From Variovorax sp. RA8 (GTDB lineage: Bacteria; Pseudomonadota; Gammaproteobacteria; Burkholderiales; Burkholderiaceae_C): a stretch of 64,000 nucleotides of DNA. The stretch covers positions 868,001 to 932,000 of the forward strand of contig NZ_LR594662.1 in NCBI RefSeq assembly GCF_901827175.1, written 5' to 3'. The notes below the pieces were generated by a model. The model did not search any database. It had not been told where the DNA came from and saw nothing but the letters and a program-made list of their open reading frames with translations. Position numbers and translations under genes: made by a program. Below, one piece after another: positions 53,001-61,675 of the stretch. How positions within the stretch are numbered: position 1 is the stretch's first letter; each line of letters opens with the position of its first letter.

Positions 53001-53380
53001 TGCAATCGGTGGACTGCTGTCTGGATTCATACCCGCTCTGCGGAATGTCGTCCAGTTTCGATGGAGCGATGCTTGGCGTCCCGATCGTGACCCTTCCTTC
53101 GGAAATTCCGTTTGGGCGCTGGACTGCAGCGATCTATGAGTACATCGGCGTGACCGGTCTCACGGCCAGGGACAAGCATGACTACATCGACATCGCGGTG
53201 AAATTGGCGAAGGACTCAGCCTGGAGAAACGAAAAGGCCACCGAGCTGAGGCAAAAGTCCTCACTCTATGTCGAGAGCCTGGACAGCAGCAGGGAATTCG
53301 AAGAATTCCTCATTGAAGCTTGGGATAGAAAGCTCCAAGGCTTGGAGCCGACCAACTGGATCAATGGCCGGTGGCAGTAG
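50003..53380 (+). CDS. Large TPR protein with GT41/SPINDLY-like glycosyltransferase domain
   Basis: The 1125-aa protein has two parts. Residues about 18-545 are helical TPR-like repeats, including exact 145-residue units starting at Cys119 (CETLF), Cys264 (CEALF) and Cys409 (CEVLF). Residues about 745-1115 resemble O-GlcNAc-transferase/HMW1C-type GT41 enzymes: NKIRVGFNVHDSMPMMSG, AKLAPLQMILLEPNWTDG, VHPEMDEIFRDLL, CLDSYPLCGMSSSFDGAMLGVPIVT and a C-terminal YIGVTGLTARDKHDYIDIA. It would glycosylate protein or carry out a sugar transfer in the cytoplasm. Base composition is lower in GC than its neighbours, suggesting transfer. Confidence 0.82.
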   Translation: MKFKAFINRLLSGSRSAQDQWVQADLAAANGNPSEALAIYRDLASITPRSADDYCYSGLSQLRLGEPKRGIENLEAGLGKFPEDRRLLEHYVRTCSELGQINRAIQRFTNGTTSKAGACETLFAQVPHSNVQVSLIEYCLNNAMTELADARFQSVQENLSDTTSAWRLADALLQNRRSKEAEVIYRRLAVRPAENSEAVMHSALAEYRLHNPGRAVDLLEKGLADYPAAHNLREHMVRICSELGQMDRVTRVLVPNAANETQACEALFDAYKDPQIQVNLIGYCLRSGLIELAERKIRSAIEDIVDSEALWKLSDLLLQNGRTGDAEAIYRHLTTQQASSPESAMYAGLAAYRLRNPEQAADLLEAGLEKFPKAEQLMGHFARICIEIHKVSRVARFVAPEAKTEADVCEVLFEKFVHSPVQVSLIEYCAKNGLAELAEQKLIFVQQTSRDATTLWNVAELLAKLGRRNEAAEIYKALVARDVESAEDYYYSSLASLRLDDFIKCLETLENGQQRYPADGDMSALYMQVCARRLEYDRYLRFVENSGSMARSSALSMLDFYHWFSKRAPVDFVVNFKELESMLPAGMVDTLRKRFILFLRENPQPMELARILVFFTKYLDLSADFAAEILNTILDSHRADNEQFRADERALRILHDLSPPMIPHYQMDPGWVLRQFIFASQSLAESPIELTNPIVDMTINWMPWQLLFCQAKPELYGEAMAALEKMVFKTWPKLNFVAPHIGRRFAATGEKRNKIRVGFNVHDSMPMMSGLLTQLNPDIFDTVFLRPGKPGQTPAAKSWVERAGKTVEFSDLDTYAAVETIASQELDIIVAGPAIATSFYPMMAKLAPLQMILLEPNWTDGLTNSDYYISWRQAEPEDPAAYYKTAVSFLEHPPYWIEKPALSSNAWPVPPAIRAEVRRRLLNCGPDVRVYLCANTPPKVHPEMDEIFRDLLERDGSGVLVFLRAEYKNLKIRLREKLGKSFERVIFLPALSKDDAHLLLQSVDCCLDSYPLCGMSSSFDGAMLGVPIVTLPSEIPFGRWTAAIYEYIGVTGLTARDKHDYIDIAVKLAKDSAWRNEKATELRQKSSLYVESLDSSREFEEFLIEAWDRKLQGLEPTNWINGRWQ

Positions 53381-53457
53381 CAGGCTGCCCGCACGTCATC
53401 GGCTTGAACTTTCAGCCCTCCGGGCGCGGTTGGCACGGACGGTGCCGTCGGCCCTAA

Positions 53458-55137
53458 ATGCCAAGAGCTCATCTTCAAGCGCCTTCGACGATCCGGCTGA
53501 ATGACTGGATGTCTTTAGCCATCGCGGCGCTGGCAATGGCGACTTTCATCGTCGCCATGTTGATCCCGATCTACTCCGACGAGATCGCGATTCAGATGGC
53601 ACGCGCGCGTTTCTTCATCGAAGGAGGCGCGCTGCTGAACCTGTTTCCCCAATGCCGTCCGTTGCTGGCACCCATACCGGCATCGTGGTATCCAGGTGCA
53701 GTCTTCAACGCCATCGTGTACTCAGGTGCGACGGGCATCGGTCTCCGGATCAGGGGAATCGCGCTGTGTGCGGCTTGGCTGCTGCTGCTGTGGATCTGGG
53801 CTGGCCGCCATCCGCAAACGCTTGTTCCGAGGCGGCGCTTCCAGGCGCTGATCCTGTCGTTCAACATGCTTGGCGTGCTGCCCTTCGTGCTCGTCCTCGC
53901 GCGGTCGGAGCAACTTCTGGTGCTGGGGCTTGTCGCGTACTGCATGCTCGCACTCTTCTGGCCCGCAAAGGCATCGGACGGCTTGCCCATGAAGAGCCTG
54001 AAGGGCGCGGCGCTCTTCCTGATGGGATCGGTGTTCCTGCTGACGCATCCCAAGGCCTTGTTTTTCGCGCCGCTGATGGTGGCTTCGACCTGGCTGGTCT
54101 TTCGAAATGCCGGGCGGCAGTGGGTGGCTGGCGCCATGCTGGTGACCGGCTTTGCCATCTTCCAGTCGTTCCAGTATGCCCAACTGACTGCGAGCTGTCC
54201 GGGCGCGCCCGAGATGGCGAAGGTGCTCGCGCAGCACACATTGGACTTTCGTCTGCTTGCGAGTGACAAGCCTGCTCTTTTGCTGGAGGCTTTGCGCAAC
54301 CTGGCGTCCTCGCTCGGACTGGTGATGGATCGCATGCCGGTGACGATCGCATATCAATCAAGCTGGCTGCCGGCGATCCAAAGCGAATGGATAGCGCCCT
54401 GGCTGAACCGTTTCGGAATGCTGCTCAAGGCCAGCCTGTACGCGCTGGCGCTGACGTTGCTCCTTGCCGCCGTCCTCCGCTTAGCGGTGCAACTGGCGGG
54501 CAAGCGGCTCGACAAGACGATCCTGCTCGGCTTCGCGCTTGTCGCGGGGTTGGTGTTACACGGCAGCGTGTACAACCCGAATGCCTGGCATTTCTACACG
54601 CCCGGCCTGATCGTGCCCGCGTTGGTCGTGCTGCTGTTGCTGGTGCTACCCACGGCGATGGCGGCACCGAACTGGATGCGGTCGGCCTCGGGTGCTTTTG
54701 CGTTCTACTGGATGTGGCTCGCGATAACGAGCATGGTGCTGTTGCTCGCCCTCCAGACGCCCGAACTGCTGAGGATTGCACGAATCGGCAACAACGTGAT
54801 CACGGGGCAACTGCTATCGACACCGGCATTCGTGCATGAGGACGAGCGTGCCCGTCTGCTTGCACTCGCCAGGCGCTGCGACATCAAGGATGGCGATGAA
54901 CGGCTGGTGCTGGACGGCCCCGCCTACTTTCTCTTCCAGCAAGGACGCCAACCGATCAACGTGTTCTACGTGTCCGACTTCGCCTTCGGCATGGACATCG
55001 GACCGCAGCTTCCGGATTTTTTGAAGAAGATCGACAGCGGCGGCGTCCTTTCGCGCTGCGAGTTCCTGCCGAAGGTGTTGCGCGACAGGGCGACTGTGTC
55101 AGACAAGATGTGTTGCGTTTCAAAGTCCGACCTATAG
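53458..55137 (+). CDS. Polytopic membrane protein, unknown
   Basis: The 559-aa protein has around 10 hydrophobic helices (LAIAALAMATFIVAMLIPIY, ALCAAWLLLLWIWAG, LGVLPFVLVLARSEQLLVLG and others) and a soluble C-terminal region. The first loop contains IYSDEIAIQMARARF, an acidic pair that resembles GT-C membrane glycosyltransferases. It follows the GT41-like gene on the same strand with a gap of 77 bases. I do not recognise the family. An in-frame ATG at codon 18 is a possible start. Confidence 0.7.
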   Translation: MPRAHLQAPSTIRLNDWMSLAIAALAMATFIVAMLIPIYSDEIAIQMARARFFIEGGALLNLFPQCRPLLAPIPASWYPGAVFNAIVYSGATGIGLRIRGIALCAAWLLLLWIWAGRHPQTLVPRRRFQALILSFNMLGVLPFVLVLARSEQLLVLGLVAYCMLALFWPAKASDGLPMKSLKGAALFLMGSVFLLTHPKALFFAPLMVASTWLVFRNAGRQWVAGAMLVTGFAIFQSFQYAQLTASCPGAPEMAKVLAQHTLDFRLLASDKPALLLEALRNLASSLGLVMDRMPVTIAYQSSWLPAIQSEWIAPWLNRFGMLLKASLYALALTLLLAAVLRLAVQLAGKRLDKTILLGFALVAGLVLHGSVYNPNAWHFYTPGLIVPALVVLLLLVLPTAMAAPNWMRSASGAFAFYWMWLAITSMVLLLALQTPELLRIARIGNNVITGQLLSTPAFVHEDERARLLALARRCDIKDGDERLVLDGPAYFLFQQGRQPINVFYVSDFAFGMDIGPQLPDFLKKIDSGGVLSRCEFLPKVLRDRATVSDKMCCVSKSDL

Positions 55138-55153
55138 CCCCGATGATGTGCCG

Positions 55154-55173
55154 GCCCGCGATCCACCGCGGGC
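55154..55173. terminator. Bidirectional hairpin between convergent membrane-protein genes
   Basis: A perfect 7-bp stem GCCCGCG / CGCGGGC with a 6-base loop lies in the 40-base gap between two converging genes. No T-tract follows on either side. Confidence 0.5.
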
Positions 55174-55177
55174 GAAC

Positions 55178-56929
55178 TCAGACCAGAGAGAAGAATACGA
55201 CTTCACCATCGCTCCGGACCAAGGTGGCCGGTTTGTTCAGCAGCCGCGTCAGGCTGTCGATCACCTCGACCCCTCCGTCTGCATAGCCCCGCTTATCGAC
55301 ATAGACCCCCGCGAAGCCAAGCGCTCGCGCCGTTTCGATCTGGACAGAAATCGGCGCGGCGGAAAGCTGGCGATAGAACTTGTCCCCTTTGCGGCCGGCC
55401 ATGCCGCCACCGCTCCAGCGCAGTTCCTTCGAATTGAGGAATCCGACCAACTGATCGTAGCTGTGCATGCGATGAACAGGTGGACTTTCGGGGAACGAGA
55501 TGTACGGGATCTGGAGGATGCTGGCCCCCCTTGGCATCAGGGCTTCGATCCGCCCGACGAACTCCTTGTCCGACTCGAACCTGGCCCGGCCGCTGAGGGC
55601 CTCGTTCTCCCCGAACCTGGCCGTCTGGTCCCACACGCCGACAACAATGACAAGGCCGACAAGCAGGACGGCAGGCCTCGTCGAAACCTGCCTGGCTGAC
55701 AGAAGTCGGTCAAGCTTGACGAATGCGGCGAGCAGAACGAAGAAGCCGACGAAGACACCCATTCGATCCCAAGCCCTGATCGTCGGAGACACCAGCAAAG
55801 CGAAGAACACGTTGAATCCACCGACCGTAGCGACGAGGAGGATCAGGAGGGTCAGGACGGTGATGACGCGCTGGGTCGGTTCTACCCGTTGGCCGGCCGC
55901 CATCTGAATGGCATGGAAGAGAACGATGAACAATCCCGCCAGACCGACGATGCCGACGTAAGACACCGTGTTCGACAACGGAAATGCGGTGGCGTACTGC
56001 GCGGCGAAATCGCCGAGGAAATTCAGCCGGTGCTGCAAATGCGGCATTACGAGGTGGGTCAGCTTGAGAGCATAGATCTCGGTCTCCACGGGCATGCGTT
56101 GAGCGACCTCCAGATTGACGCCGTTCTTCCAGGTGTAAATGACATTCGGCAGTACGTTCAGGCCGACACCGAGGGTGATCACCGCCCCCGCGGCCAGAGG
56201 AGCCTTGAGCACGGCCAGCGTCCGATGGGCGGCCACGCCCATGAGCGCGAAGAGGGCAAGCAGGATCAGCCCGAAGAACGCGAAATACACGCCGAAGGAA
56301 CTCAGTGCGACCAGCAAGAGCGCCACGCCGACCAGCCCTGCGCGCGAGGACGCCAGCGGTTGCAGTCTGAAGCACCGATACCCGATGTAGAAATAGATCG
56401 GGACAGCGAAATACCATGTGTAGAACAGATGGCCCATCAGCAGCCGAGCGAAGTGGAACGGCAGCAGAGTGAAGAGCAGGGCACAGGCGAAGGAGCTGTC
56501 GTTTCTCAGGTCGAGCTTCTTGCAGACGACGAAAGTGGCGGCAAAGGTCGCCGGAAAGCTCAGCAAAAAATAGAGGTTCGCGGCCGAGTAGTAATTGCCT
56601 AGCAGTCTGCCGAGCAGTTTGAGGATCAGGAGGTTCCCGCTGTCCGATCCGGGGTAGTCCAAGAAGGATGATCCGAAAGGAAAGCCGCTTCGGCTATTGG
56701 CGAAGATCCAACCTTCCGACGCGCGTTGAGCAAGCCACAGGTGACTCAGTGCGTCGCCTGCATAGACAAAGGGGTGATCGAGATTAGGAATGAGAGCGCC
56801 TTTCCATCCGGACATGATGGCGCTGGCGAGCACGAACGACAGCACAAGGCCAAGAAGGAGGAGCGCATTCGTTGCGTTCGCCTCGATTCGAAAGGAGTGG
56901 CGTTCCCTCGCGCGCGGGTTGGCATTCAT
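55178..56929 (-). CDS. Large polytopic membrane protein, probable glycosyltransferase
   Basis: The 583-aa protein has about 11 helices and a soluble C-terminal part (GRIEALMPRGASILQIPY, VHRMHSYDQLVGF). An early loop has VYAGDALSHLWLAQRASEGW and GSSFLDYPGSDSGNLLILKLLG, much like the loop in the 689-aa protein of the first cassette. It is the last gene of a minus-strand set with GtrA, the WxcM fusion and a GT2. Probably a GT-C-type transferase for lipid-linked sugar; this is inference. Confidence 0.75.
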   Translation of the reverse strand: MNANPRARERHSFRIEANATNALLLLGLVLSFVLASAIMSGWKGALIPNLDHPFVYAGDALSHLWLAQRASEGWIFANSRSGFPFGSSFLDYPGSDSGNLLILKLLGRLLGNYYSAANLYFLLSFPATFAATFVVCKKLDLRNDSSFACALLFTLLPFHFARLLMGHLFYTWYFAVPIYFYIGYRCFRLQPLASSRAGLVGVALLLVALSSFGVYFAFFGLILLALFALMGVAAHRTLAVLKAPLAAGAVITLGVGLNVLPNVIYTWKNGVNLEVAQRMPVETEIYALKLTHLVMPHLQHRLNFLGDFAAQYATAFPLSNTVSYVGIVGLAGLFIVLFHAIQMAAGQRVEPTQRVITVLTLLILLVATVGGFNVFFALLVSPTIRAWDRMGVFVGFFVLLAAFVKLDRLLSARQVSTRPAVLLVGLVIVVGVWDQTARFGENEALSGRARFESDKEFVGRIEALMPRGASILQIPYISFPESPPVHRMHSYDQLVGFLNSKELRWSGGGMAGRKGDKFYRQLSAAPISVQIETARALGFAGVYVDKRGYADGGVEVIDSLTRLLNKPATLVRSDGEVVFFSLV

Positions 56930-56960
56930 GAGCTACGTAAGGATCACGGGAGGTGGTGGC

Positions 56961-57341
56961 CTACTTGAAGAGCCATCTGCTCCCGGCAAAGGTCAAAGGC
57001 AACGTCAGCGCGATGCTCGCCAGCGGCGCGAAAGCGGCAGGCCAGCGAAATGTGTCGACCCATGCATAGACGGTCAGCGCACCAAGCGCGTACTGCCCCA
57101 GATAGACCAGCGGCAGCATCGCGGCCTTCTTTTCACTCCGCGGGGCCCCGAAGACGAAGAACCGGTTGAGCACGTAGGCCAGCGCGATCCCAGAGATGAA
57201 AGCAATCGCATAGCTCAACCAGTACGGCATGAACACAAGCAATGCCAGGTACAAGAGGTAGGTGCCCAGCGTGTTGACGCCTCCCGAGACGAGGAAGCGC
57301 AGAAATGGCGATGGGATCTGTCGGGCAACCATCGTAGGCAA
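56961..57341 (-). CDS. GtrA-family membrane protein, second
   Basis: The 126-aa protein has four helices with GtrA motifs (FLRFLVSGGVNTLGTYLLYL, YAIAFISGIALAYVLNRFFVF, LTFAGSRWLFK). It should help flip undecaprenyl-phosphate sugar. It abuts the WxcM-fusion gene and precedes the 583-aa membrane protein. Start may be three codons later, at MVARQ. Confidence 0.87.
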   Translation of the reverse strand: MPTMVARQIPSPFLRFLVSGGVNTLGTYLLYLALLVFMPYWLSYAIAFISGIALAYVLNRFFVFGAPRSEKKAAMLPLVYLGQYALGALTVYAWVDTFRWPAAFAPLASIALTLPLTFAGSRWLFK

Positions 57342-58289
57342 TCAGTTCCGCTCCTTCCCGGCGGCCTTCAGACGCAGGAACTCGGCATGATCCCTGATGT
57401 AGTCGTTGCCGTCGTAGTATTCGGACGCGAAGACCAGGAGCGCGGCGTCCGACGAGTAGCGGTACTGGATGCCCCACGTCATCGGCGGCAGATAGATACC
57501 CACCGAAGGCCTGTCGAGCTTGAATTCCTGGCGCCTGGTTCCATCATCAGCGACCACGCTGACCTCACCTTTCACCGCGATCAGGAACTGGTGGCACTTG
57601 TGGTGCGCATGCTCCCCGCGAGTTTCAGCAGTCGGCACGTCGTAGACGATGAAGTAGCGCATCGGCTTGAACGGAATATCGCGCTCGAACTCGCCCACGG
57701 AAAGACTGCCTCGCATATCCGGCACCGCCCGCAACTGGTGCAGCGTAACGCCAGTAACGGAAGTGACCGTGACTCCCGGGGCGGCAATGTCCTGGGTGTC
57801 ATGTGTGCTCGCCGCATGCGTGTCGGTATCGACATATCCGGTGATGCGCGCCGGATTCCCGACGACGATGGCATTCGGCGGCACAGAGCGCGTCACCACT
57901 GCACCGGCGCCAATCATCGCGTGACGGCCGATGGTGATGCCAGGCAGGATGGTCGAATTCGCGCCCAGTGAGGCCCCGGTCTGAATGGTGGTGCGGCCAA
58001 AGACTTCCGGATATTGCTTGCTGCGCGGAAAGATGTCGTTGGTGAAGGTGACGTTCGGCCCGATGAAAACATCGTCCTCAATGCGAACGCCGTCCCACAC
58101 CTGCACCCCGCACTTGATCGTGACGCGGTCACCGATGACTACGTCGTTCTCGATGAACACGTGGTCGCAGATGTTGCAGTCGCCGCCGACGCGCGCCTGC
58201 GGCAACACGTGGGCGAATGCCCACACCCGTGTCCCGGGACCGATCTGGCTGCTTTCGCACAACGCGTTGGGATGAGTGAAGTAGTCCAT
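57342..58289 (-). CDS. WxcM-type fusion: sugar O/N-acetyltransferase plus dTDP-keto-sugar 3,4-isomerase
   Basis: The 315-aa protein joins two enzymes. Residues 1-150 are a left-handed beta-helix acetyltransferase ([48 protein letters not shown]). From about 185 a cupin isomerase follows ([47 protein letters not shown]). This is the domain order of WxcM in Xanthomonas. The C-terminal half should act as FdtA, and the N-terminal half may be the FdtC-like acetylase of Fuc3N. Confidence 0.9.
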   Translation of the reverse strand: MDYFTHPNALCESSQIGPGTRVWAFAHVLPQARVGGDCNICDHVFIENDVVIGDRVTIKCGVQVWDGVRIEDDVFIGPNVTFTNDIFPRSKQYPEVFGRTTIQTGASLGANSTILPGITIGRHAMIGAGAVVTRSVPPNAIVVGNPARITGYVDTDTHAASTHDTQDIAAPGVTVTSVTGVTLHQLRAVPDMRGSLSVGEFERDIPFKPMRYFIVYDVPTAETRGEHAHHKCHQFLIAVKGEVSVVADDGTRRQEFKLDRPSVGIYLPPMTWGIQYRYSSDAALLVFASEYYDGNDYIRDHAEFLRLKAAGKERN

Positions 58290-58292
58290 GGC

Positions 58293-59228
58293 TCAAGCTC
58301 TCTTGTTGAATTCGTGGAGTCGCATCATGACCGTGTGGGGCCGCCCCTTGGTGTTCTCGTAAATGCGCCATGCGTAAGCCCCCACCACGCCGAGCCCGAA
58401 CAGGTTCACGGCACCCAGGAATACGATGGTGAGGATCGTCATGGCATAGCCGGGCACGTCGATCAGACCCATCAATCGACCGATAGCGACGATGACTCCG
58501 AACAGCCCTGCAAGTATGGCTGTCGCGCCGCCAACGCGCACCAGCAGCCGGATCGGCAGATCGGTGAACGAGAACACGCTGTCCATTAGGTAGTTGACCT
58601 TCTTGCGCAGAGTCCAGGCCGACTTGCCGTGCTGGCGCGGCTTGCGCGAGTAGTAGATCAGCTTGCGCTGGAAGCCGAGCCAGAAGAGCTGAGCGATCAG
58701 AGAGCTGTGGCGCTCGTCGAGTCGCAGCAGGTTGTCCCGAAACTCGCGGTTGCATCCGAACACATCGACGCCCCCCGGAGGGACCTCGGGCACCACGTAC
58801 TTTCGGTAGAGCCACCAGAAGAGCTGCGCCGGCAGGCGGGTCATCAACGGATCCTCCCTCCCCTGGCGCGTTCCGACGACCACGTCCACCGGCTCGGTGC
58901 GCAGCGCCTTGTCCATCTCGAGCACCAGTTCCGGCGGCTCCTGCAGATCCGCGGCCATGACCGCATAGCGCTCTGTCTCCGACAGCTCCAGGCCGGCGCG
59001 GATCGCCGAGAAGGATCCGAAGTTGCGCGACAGCAGCGCGAGCTTGGAGGCGAAGGGGCGCGCCGGCAGTGCGTCGCGCAACAGCTCGAAGCTGCGGTCG
59101 GGGCTGCCGTCAATGACGAAGACGGCCTGGATCTGGCCATCAAGATCGTGGTGCAGGCCGCTGACGGCGTCCAGCAGGTCCGGAATCGAGCCTTCGTTCC
59201 GGTAGACGGGGATCACGAGGGTCAGCAC
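58293..59228 (-). CDS. GT2 family glycosyltransferase with two C-terminal helices
   Basis: The 311-aa enzyme has the GT-A core (LVIPVYRNEGSIPDLL, VFVIDGSPDRSFE, SRNFGSFSAIRAGLELSE, MAADLQEPPEL) and two C-terminal membrane helices (RVGGATAILAGLFGVIVAIG, AMTILTIVFLGAVNLFGLGVVG). It should transfer a dTDP-sugar to undecaprenyl phosphate, upstream of the GtrA-like flippase. It lies nine bases after the FdtB-like gene. Confidence 0.88.
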   Translation of the reverse strand: MLTLVIPVYRNEGSIPDLLDAVSGLHHDLDGQIQAVFVIDGSPDRSFELLRDALPARPFASKLALLSRNFGSFSAIRAGLELSETERYAVMAADLQEPPELVLEMDKALRTEPVDVVVGTRQGREDPLMTRLPAQLFWWLYRKYVVPEVPPGGVDVFGCNREFRDNLLRLDERHSSLIAQLFWLGFQRKLIYYSRKPRQHGKSAWTLRKKVNYLMDSVFSFTDLPIRLLVRVGGATAILAGLFGVIVAIGRLMGLIDVPGYAMTILTIVFLGAVNLFGLGVVGAYAWRIYENTKGRPHTVMMRLHEFNKRA

Positions 59229-59237
59229 GGCTCCGCC

Positions 59238-60329
59238 TCAATGCGGGAAGAATGAGCGCACGGCATGGATCACCTGGACAACTTCGCTCTCCGACAGACC
59301 CGGGAAACACGGGAGCGAGACAACCGTGCGGCACGCTCGCTCGGTGAACTCCAGCGAACCGGCGCCTTGCGCGGCGGGATACGCGGGCTGCAGATGATCG
59401 GGTACGGGATAGTGCACGTCGGTCGATACCTCATGCGATCGCAGATGTTCCCTGAACGCCTCGCGTGAGTCGACACGAACGACATAGAGATGACCGACGT
59501 AGTCGTCGCCGGTGGAGGGCGGAAGCGCAAGTGGCAGGTCTGCGAAAGCCGCGTTGTACCGAACTGCGATATTGCGGCGCTGGTCATTCGACGCGTCCAG
59601 CCGCGGGAGTTTGGTGCGAAGGACCGCCGCCTGGATCTCGTCGAGTCGGCTGTTTCGGCCATGCGGCGTCAACACTTGATATTTGGTTGACCAGCCGTAC
59701 TGGCGAAGCGTTCGCACCGCTTGTGCGATCTCGGGCTCGTGGCACACCACGGCGCCGCCGTCTCCGAGCGCGCCCAGATTCTTGGTCGGATAGAAGCTGA
59801 AGCAGCCGACGTCGCCGAAGCTCCCGGCGCGCCGCCCCTTTAGCGTCGCTCCGTGTGCCTGTGCGCAATCTTCGATCACAGCCACACCGGCTTTCCGCGC
59901 CAATTTTGCGAGCGCCTCGATGTCCGCGAGTTGCCCATAGAGATGCGTCACGATGATCGCCTTGGGCTTGTGCTGGAGTGCTTCTGCCAGGGCGGCGGGT
60001 GCCATGTTGAGCGATCGTTCCTCGACGTCGACATAGAGCGGCGTGGCGCCGACGGCGTGGATGGCGGTACTGCCATAGAAACCGGCGTTGGCGACGCAGA
60101 CGACCCGGTCCCCGGCAGAAACGCCGACGGCGCGCAGGGCCAGTTCGAGGGCATCTGTGCCGTTGGCAAGCGACACGCATTCGGCCGTTCCGATGTACGC
60201 GGCAAACTCCCTCTCGAACGCGCTGACCTCGCTGCCGAGGACGTACCAGTTGCTCTGGACGACTCGCATCAGGGCTGATTCGAGATTAACACCTGCGTTG
60301 GCTGCACTTGCTGAGAAGAGAGGGATCAT
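59238..60329 (-). CDS. fdtB: dTDP-3-amino-3,6-dideoxyhexose transaminase (FdtB type)
   Basis: The 363-aa PLP enzyme is a DegT/StrS transaminase of the FdtB/QdtB group: NWYVLGSEVSAFEREFAAY, GTDALELALRA, EDCAQAHGATLKG, with PLP Lys183 in SFYPTKNLGALGDGG, and RNSRLDEIQAAVL. Its role as 3-transaminase rests on the neighbouring FdtA domain. It should make dTDP-Fuc3N (or the Qui3N isomer) from the 3-keto sugar. It overlaps the GT4 gene upstream by four bases. Confidence 0.87.
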   Translation of the reverse strand: MIPLFSASAANAGVNLESALMRVVQSNWYVLGSEVSAFEREFAAYIGTAECVSLANGTDALELALRAVGVSAGDRVVCVANAGFYGSTAIHAVGATPLYVDVEERSLNMAPAALAEALQHKPKAIIVTHLYGQLADIEALAKLARKAGVAVIEDCAQAHGATLKGRRAGSFGDVGCFSFYPTKNLGALGDGGAVVCHEPEIAQAVRTLRQYGWSTKYQVLTPHGRNSRLDEIQAAVLRTKLPRLDASNDQRRNIAVRYNAAFADLPLALPPSTGDDYVGHLYVVRVDSREAFREHLRSHEVSTDVHYPVPDHLQPAYPAAQGAGSLEFTERACRTVVSLPCFPGLSESEVVQVIHAVRSFFPH

Positions 60330-61675
60330 GGCTTGGTACCTTCTTGACTTAGAGGCCCGGTGGAATGCGAGCCTGCTTCCCGCGGGGAGGTTGTAAACAG
60401 CGCCAGCGGACCGGCAATCTCCTCGGCATCGATCAACGTCGACGAGGCGCCCCAATCGGCCAGCCGCCTGCACAGAGTGTTCGCCATATCCAGTATGGGT
60501 CTCGCGGTCGCGACGAGTTGCGACATCTCGACGAGGCCGCGGGCGTAGCCATCCGCGCGGAACGTCTGCCGTGCCCAGTGCTGACCTCGCGCCGCCATGT
60601 CGTGTCGCGCCGAAGGGTCGCTGATGAGTTGCTCGATCACTGACCTCAACTGAGCGATTTCGTCATCCGGTGAGATCTTGCACACGCAGTTATCGGGCAG
60701 TTCGCCGTAGAAGCCGGTGTTGGTGACCACCACTGGCTTGCCATAGAGCAGGCCTTCTATCGCGGTTGCGGATGCTGCCTCCAGGCTCGGCCAGCGCAGG
60801 CAGCAAACGATGTCGGCGTCATTCATCGCTGCCTGCAGCACGGCATCTTCCGCTTCGCCCGTGATCGTGAGTACAACGCGGAGCGAGCGTGCGAGCTGTG
60901 CGAGCTCCAACGCATAGCGCGGGTCGATGAGACCGCACAGTCGATACTGGACGCGGCTGCGCAAGAAGGCGCTTGAACCGATGGCGCGAATCACGCTCTC
61001 GATGCGCTTGTTCACGTTGGCGTGGCCGACGGTCAATATCTGCACCGGTTCGGACCCGGCGGGTTGATCGGCCACGGACAGGACTGACGGCGCGTTGTAG
61101 GCCAAGGGTACGACGCGCACCGGCCCCGCGCAGGATCGGACGACCCGAGGCATCCCCCAATGACTGTGGGAAACCACCCCGTGTGCCATGGCGCAGACCC
61201 ACTCGGTCATGGGATGATCGCGACTTGCCGAGTCGATGAACTCTCGATGGTCACGGGCGGAGAAGAAGCCGCGAAGCACGGCGTCGCCGTACCAACTGCC
61301 GAGCACTTGCTCAGCCTGTGCCCGACGCGTCTCGGCCCATGCGGCAAACAGGTGCGCAACGACGAAATCGTGGAGGCACACGATGCCCGGATGCTTTGAA
61401 AGCCAATGCAGGCCGCCACAGTGGTACTCGTAGCTGTTGCCGATCTGGTACACCAGGGCATCGGCAGCCTCGACGGCTTCGTTGACTGCTGATTCGTCCG
61501 TCCAGTCGATGACCGGTGCAGCCACAGCATGCGGCGGCACGCCAAGGAGATGGGCCTGCTCGGTGCGCACCACCGTCAGCTCATGCCCCAACTCCAACAG
61601 CGGCGGCGCAATCAGCGCCGTGACACGTCCTATAGCTGACGTGTTGGCGAGTGGACTGAACAGGATGAACTTCAT
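60326..61675 (-). CDS. GT4-type glycosyltransferase
   Basis: The 449-aa enzyme has a GT-B layout: FILFSPLANTSAIGRV with LGHELTVVRTEQ at the start, then VQILTVGHANVNKRIESVIRA and DADIVCCLRWPSLEAASATAIEGLLYGKPVVVT, the family's Glu motif. It should add a sugar to the lipid-linked glycan in the cytoplasm. The start at MKFILFSP is preferred to a longer frame that runs into the next gene. It overlaps its neighbours by four bases. Confidence 0.87.
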   Translation of the reverse strand: MKFILFSPLANTSAIGRVTALIAPPLLELGHELTVVRTEQAHLLGVPPHAVAAPVIDWTDESAVNEAVEAADALVYQIGNSYEYHCGGLHWLSKHPGIVCLHDFVVAHLFAAWAETRRAQAEQVLGSWYGDAVLRGFFSARDHREFIDSASRDHPMTEWVCAMAHGVVSHSHWGMPRVVRSCAGPVRVVPLAYNAPSVLSVADQPAGSEPVQILTVGHANVNKRIESVIRAIGSSAFLRSRVQYRLCGLIDPRYALELAQLARSLRVVLTITGEAEDAVLQAAMNDADIVCCLRWPSLEAASATAIEGLLYGKPVVVTNTGFYGELPDNCVCKISPDDEIAQLRSVIEQLISDPSARHDMAARGQHWARQTFRADGYARGLVEMSQLVATARPILDMANTLCRRLADWGASSTLIDAEEIAGPLALFTTSPREAGSHSTGPLSQEGTKP

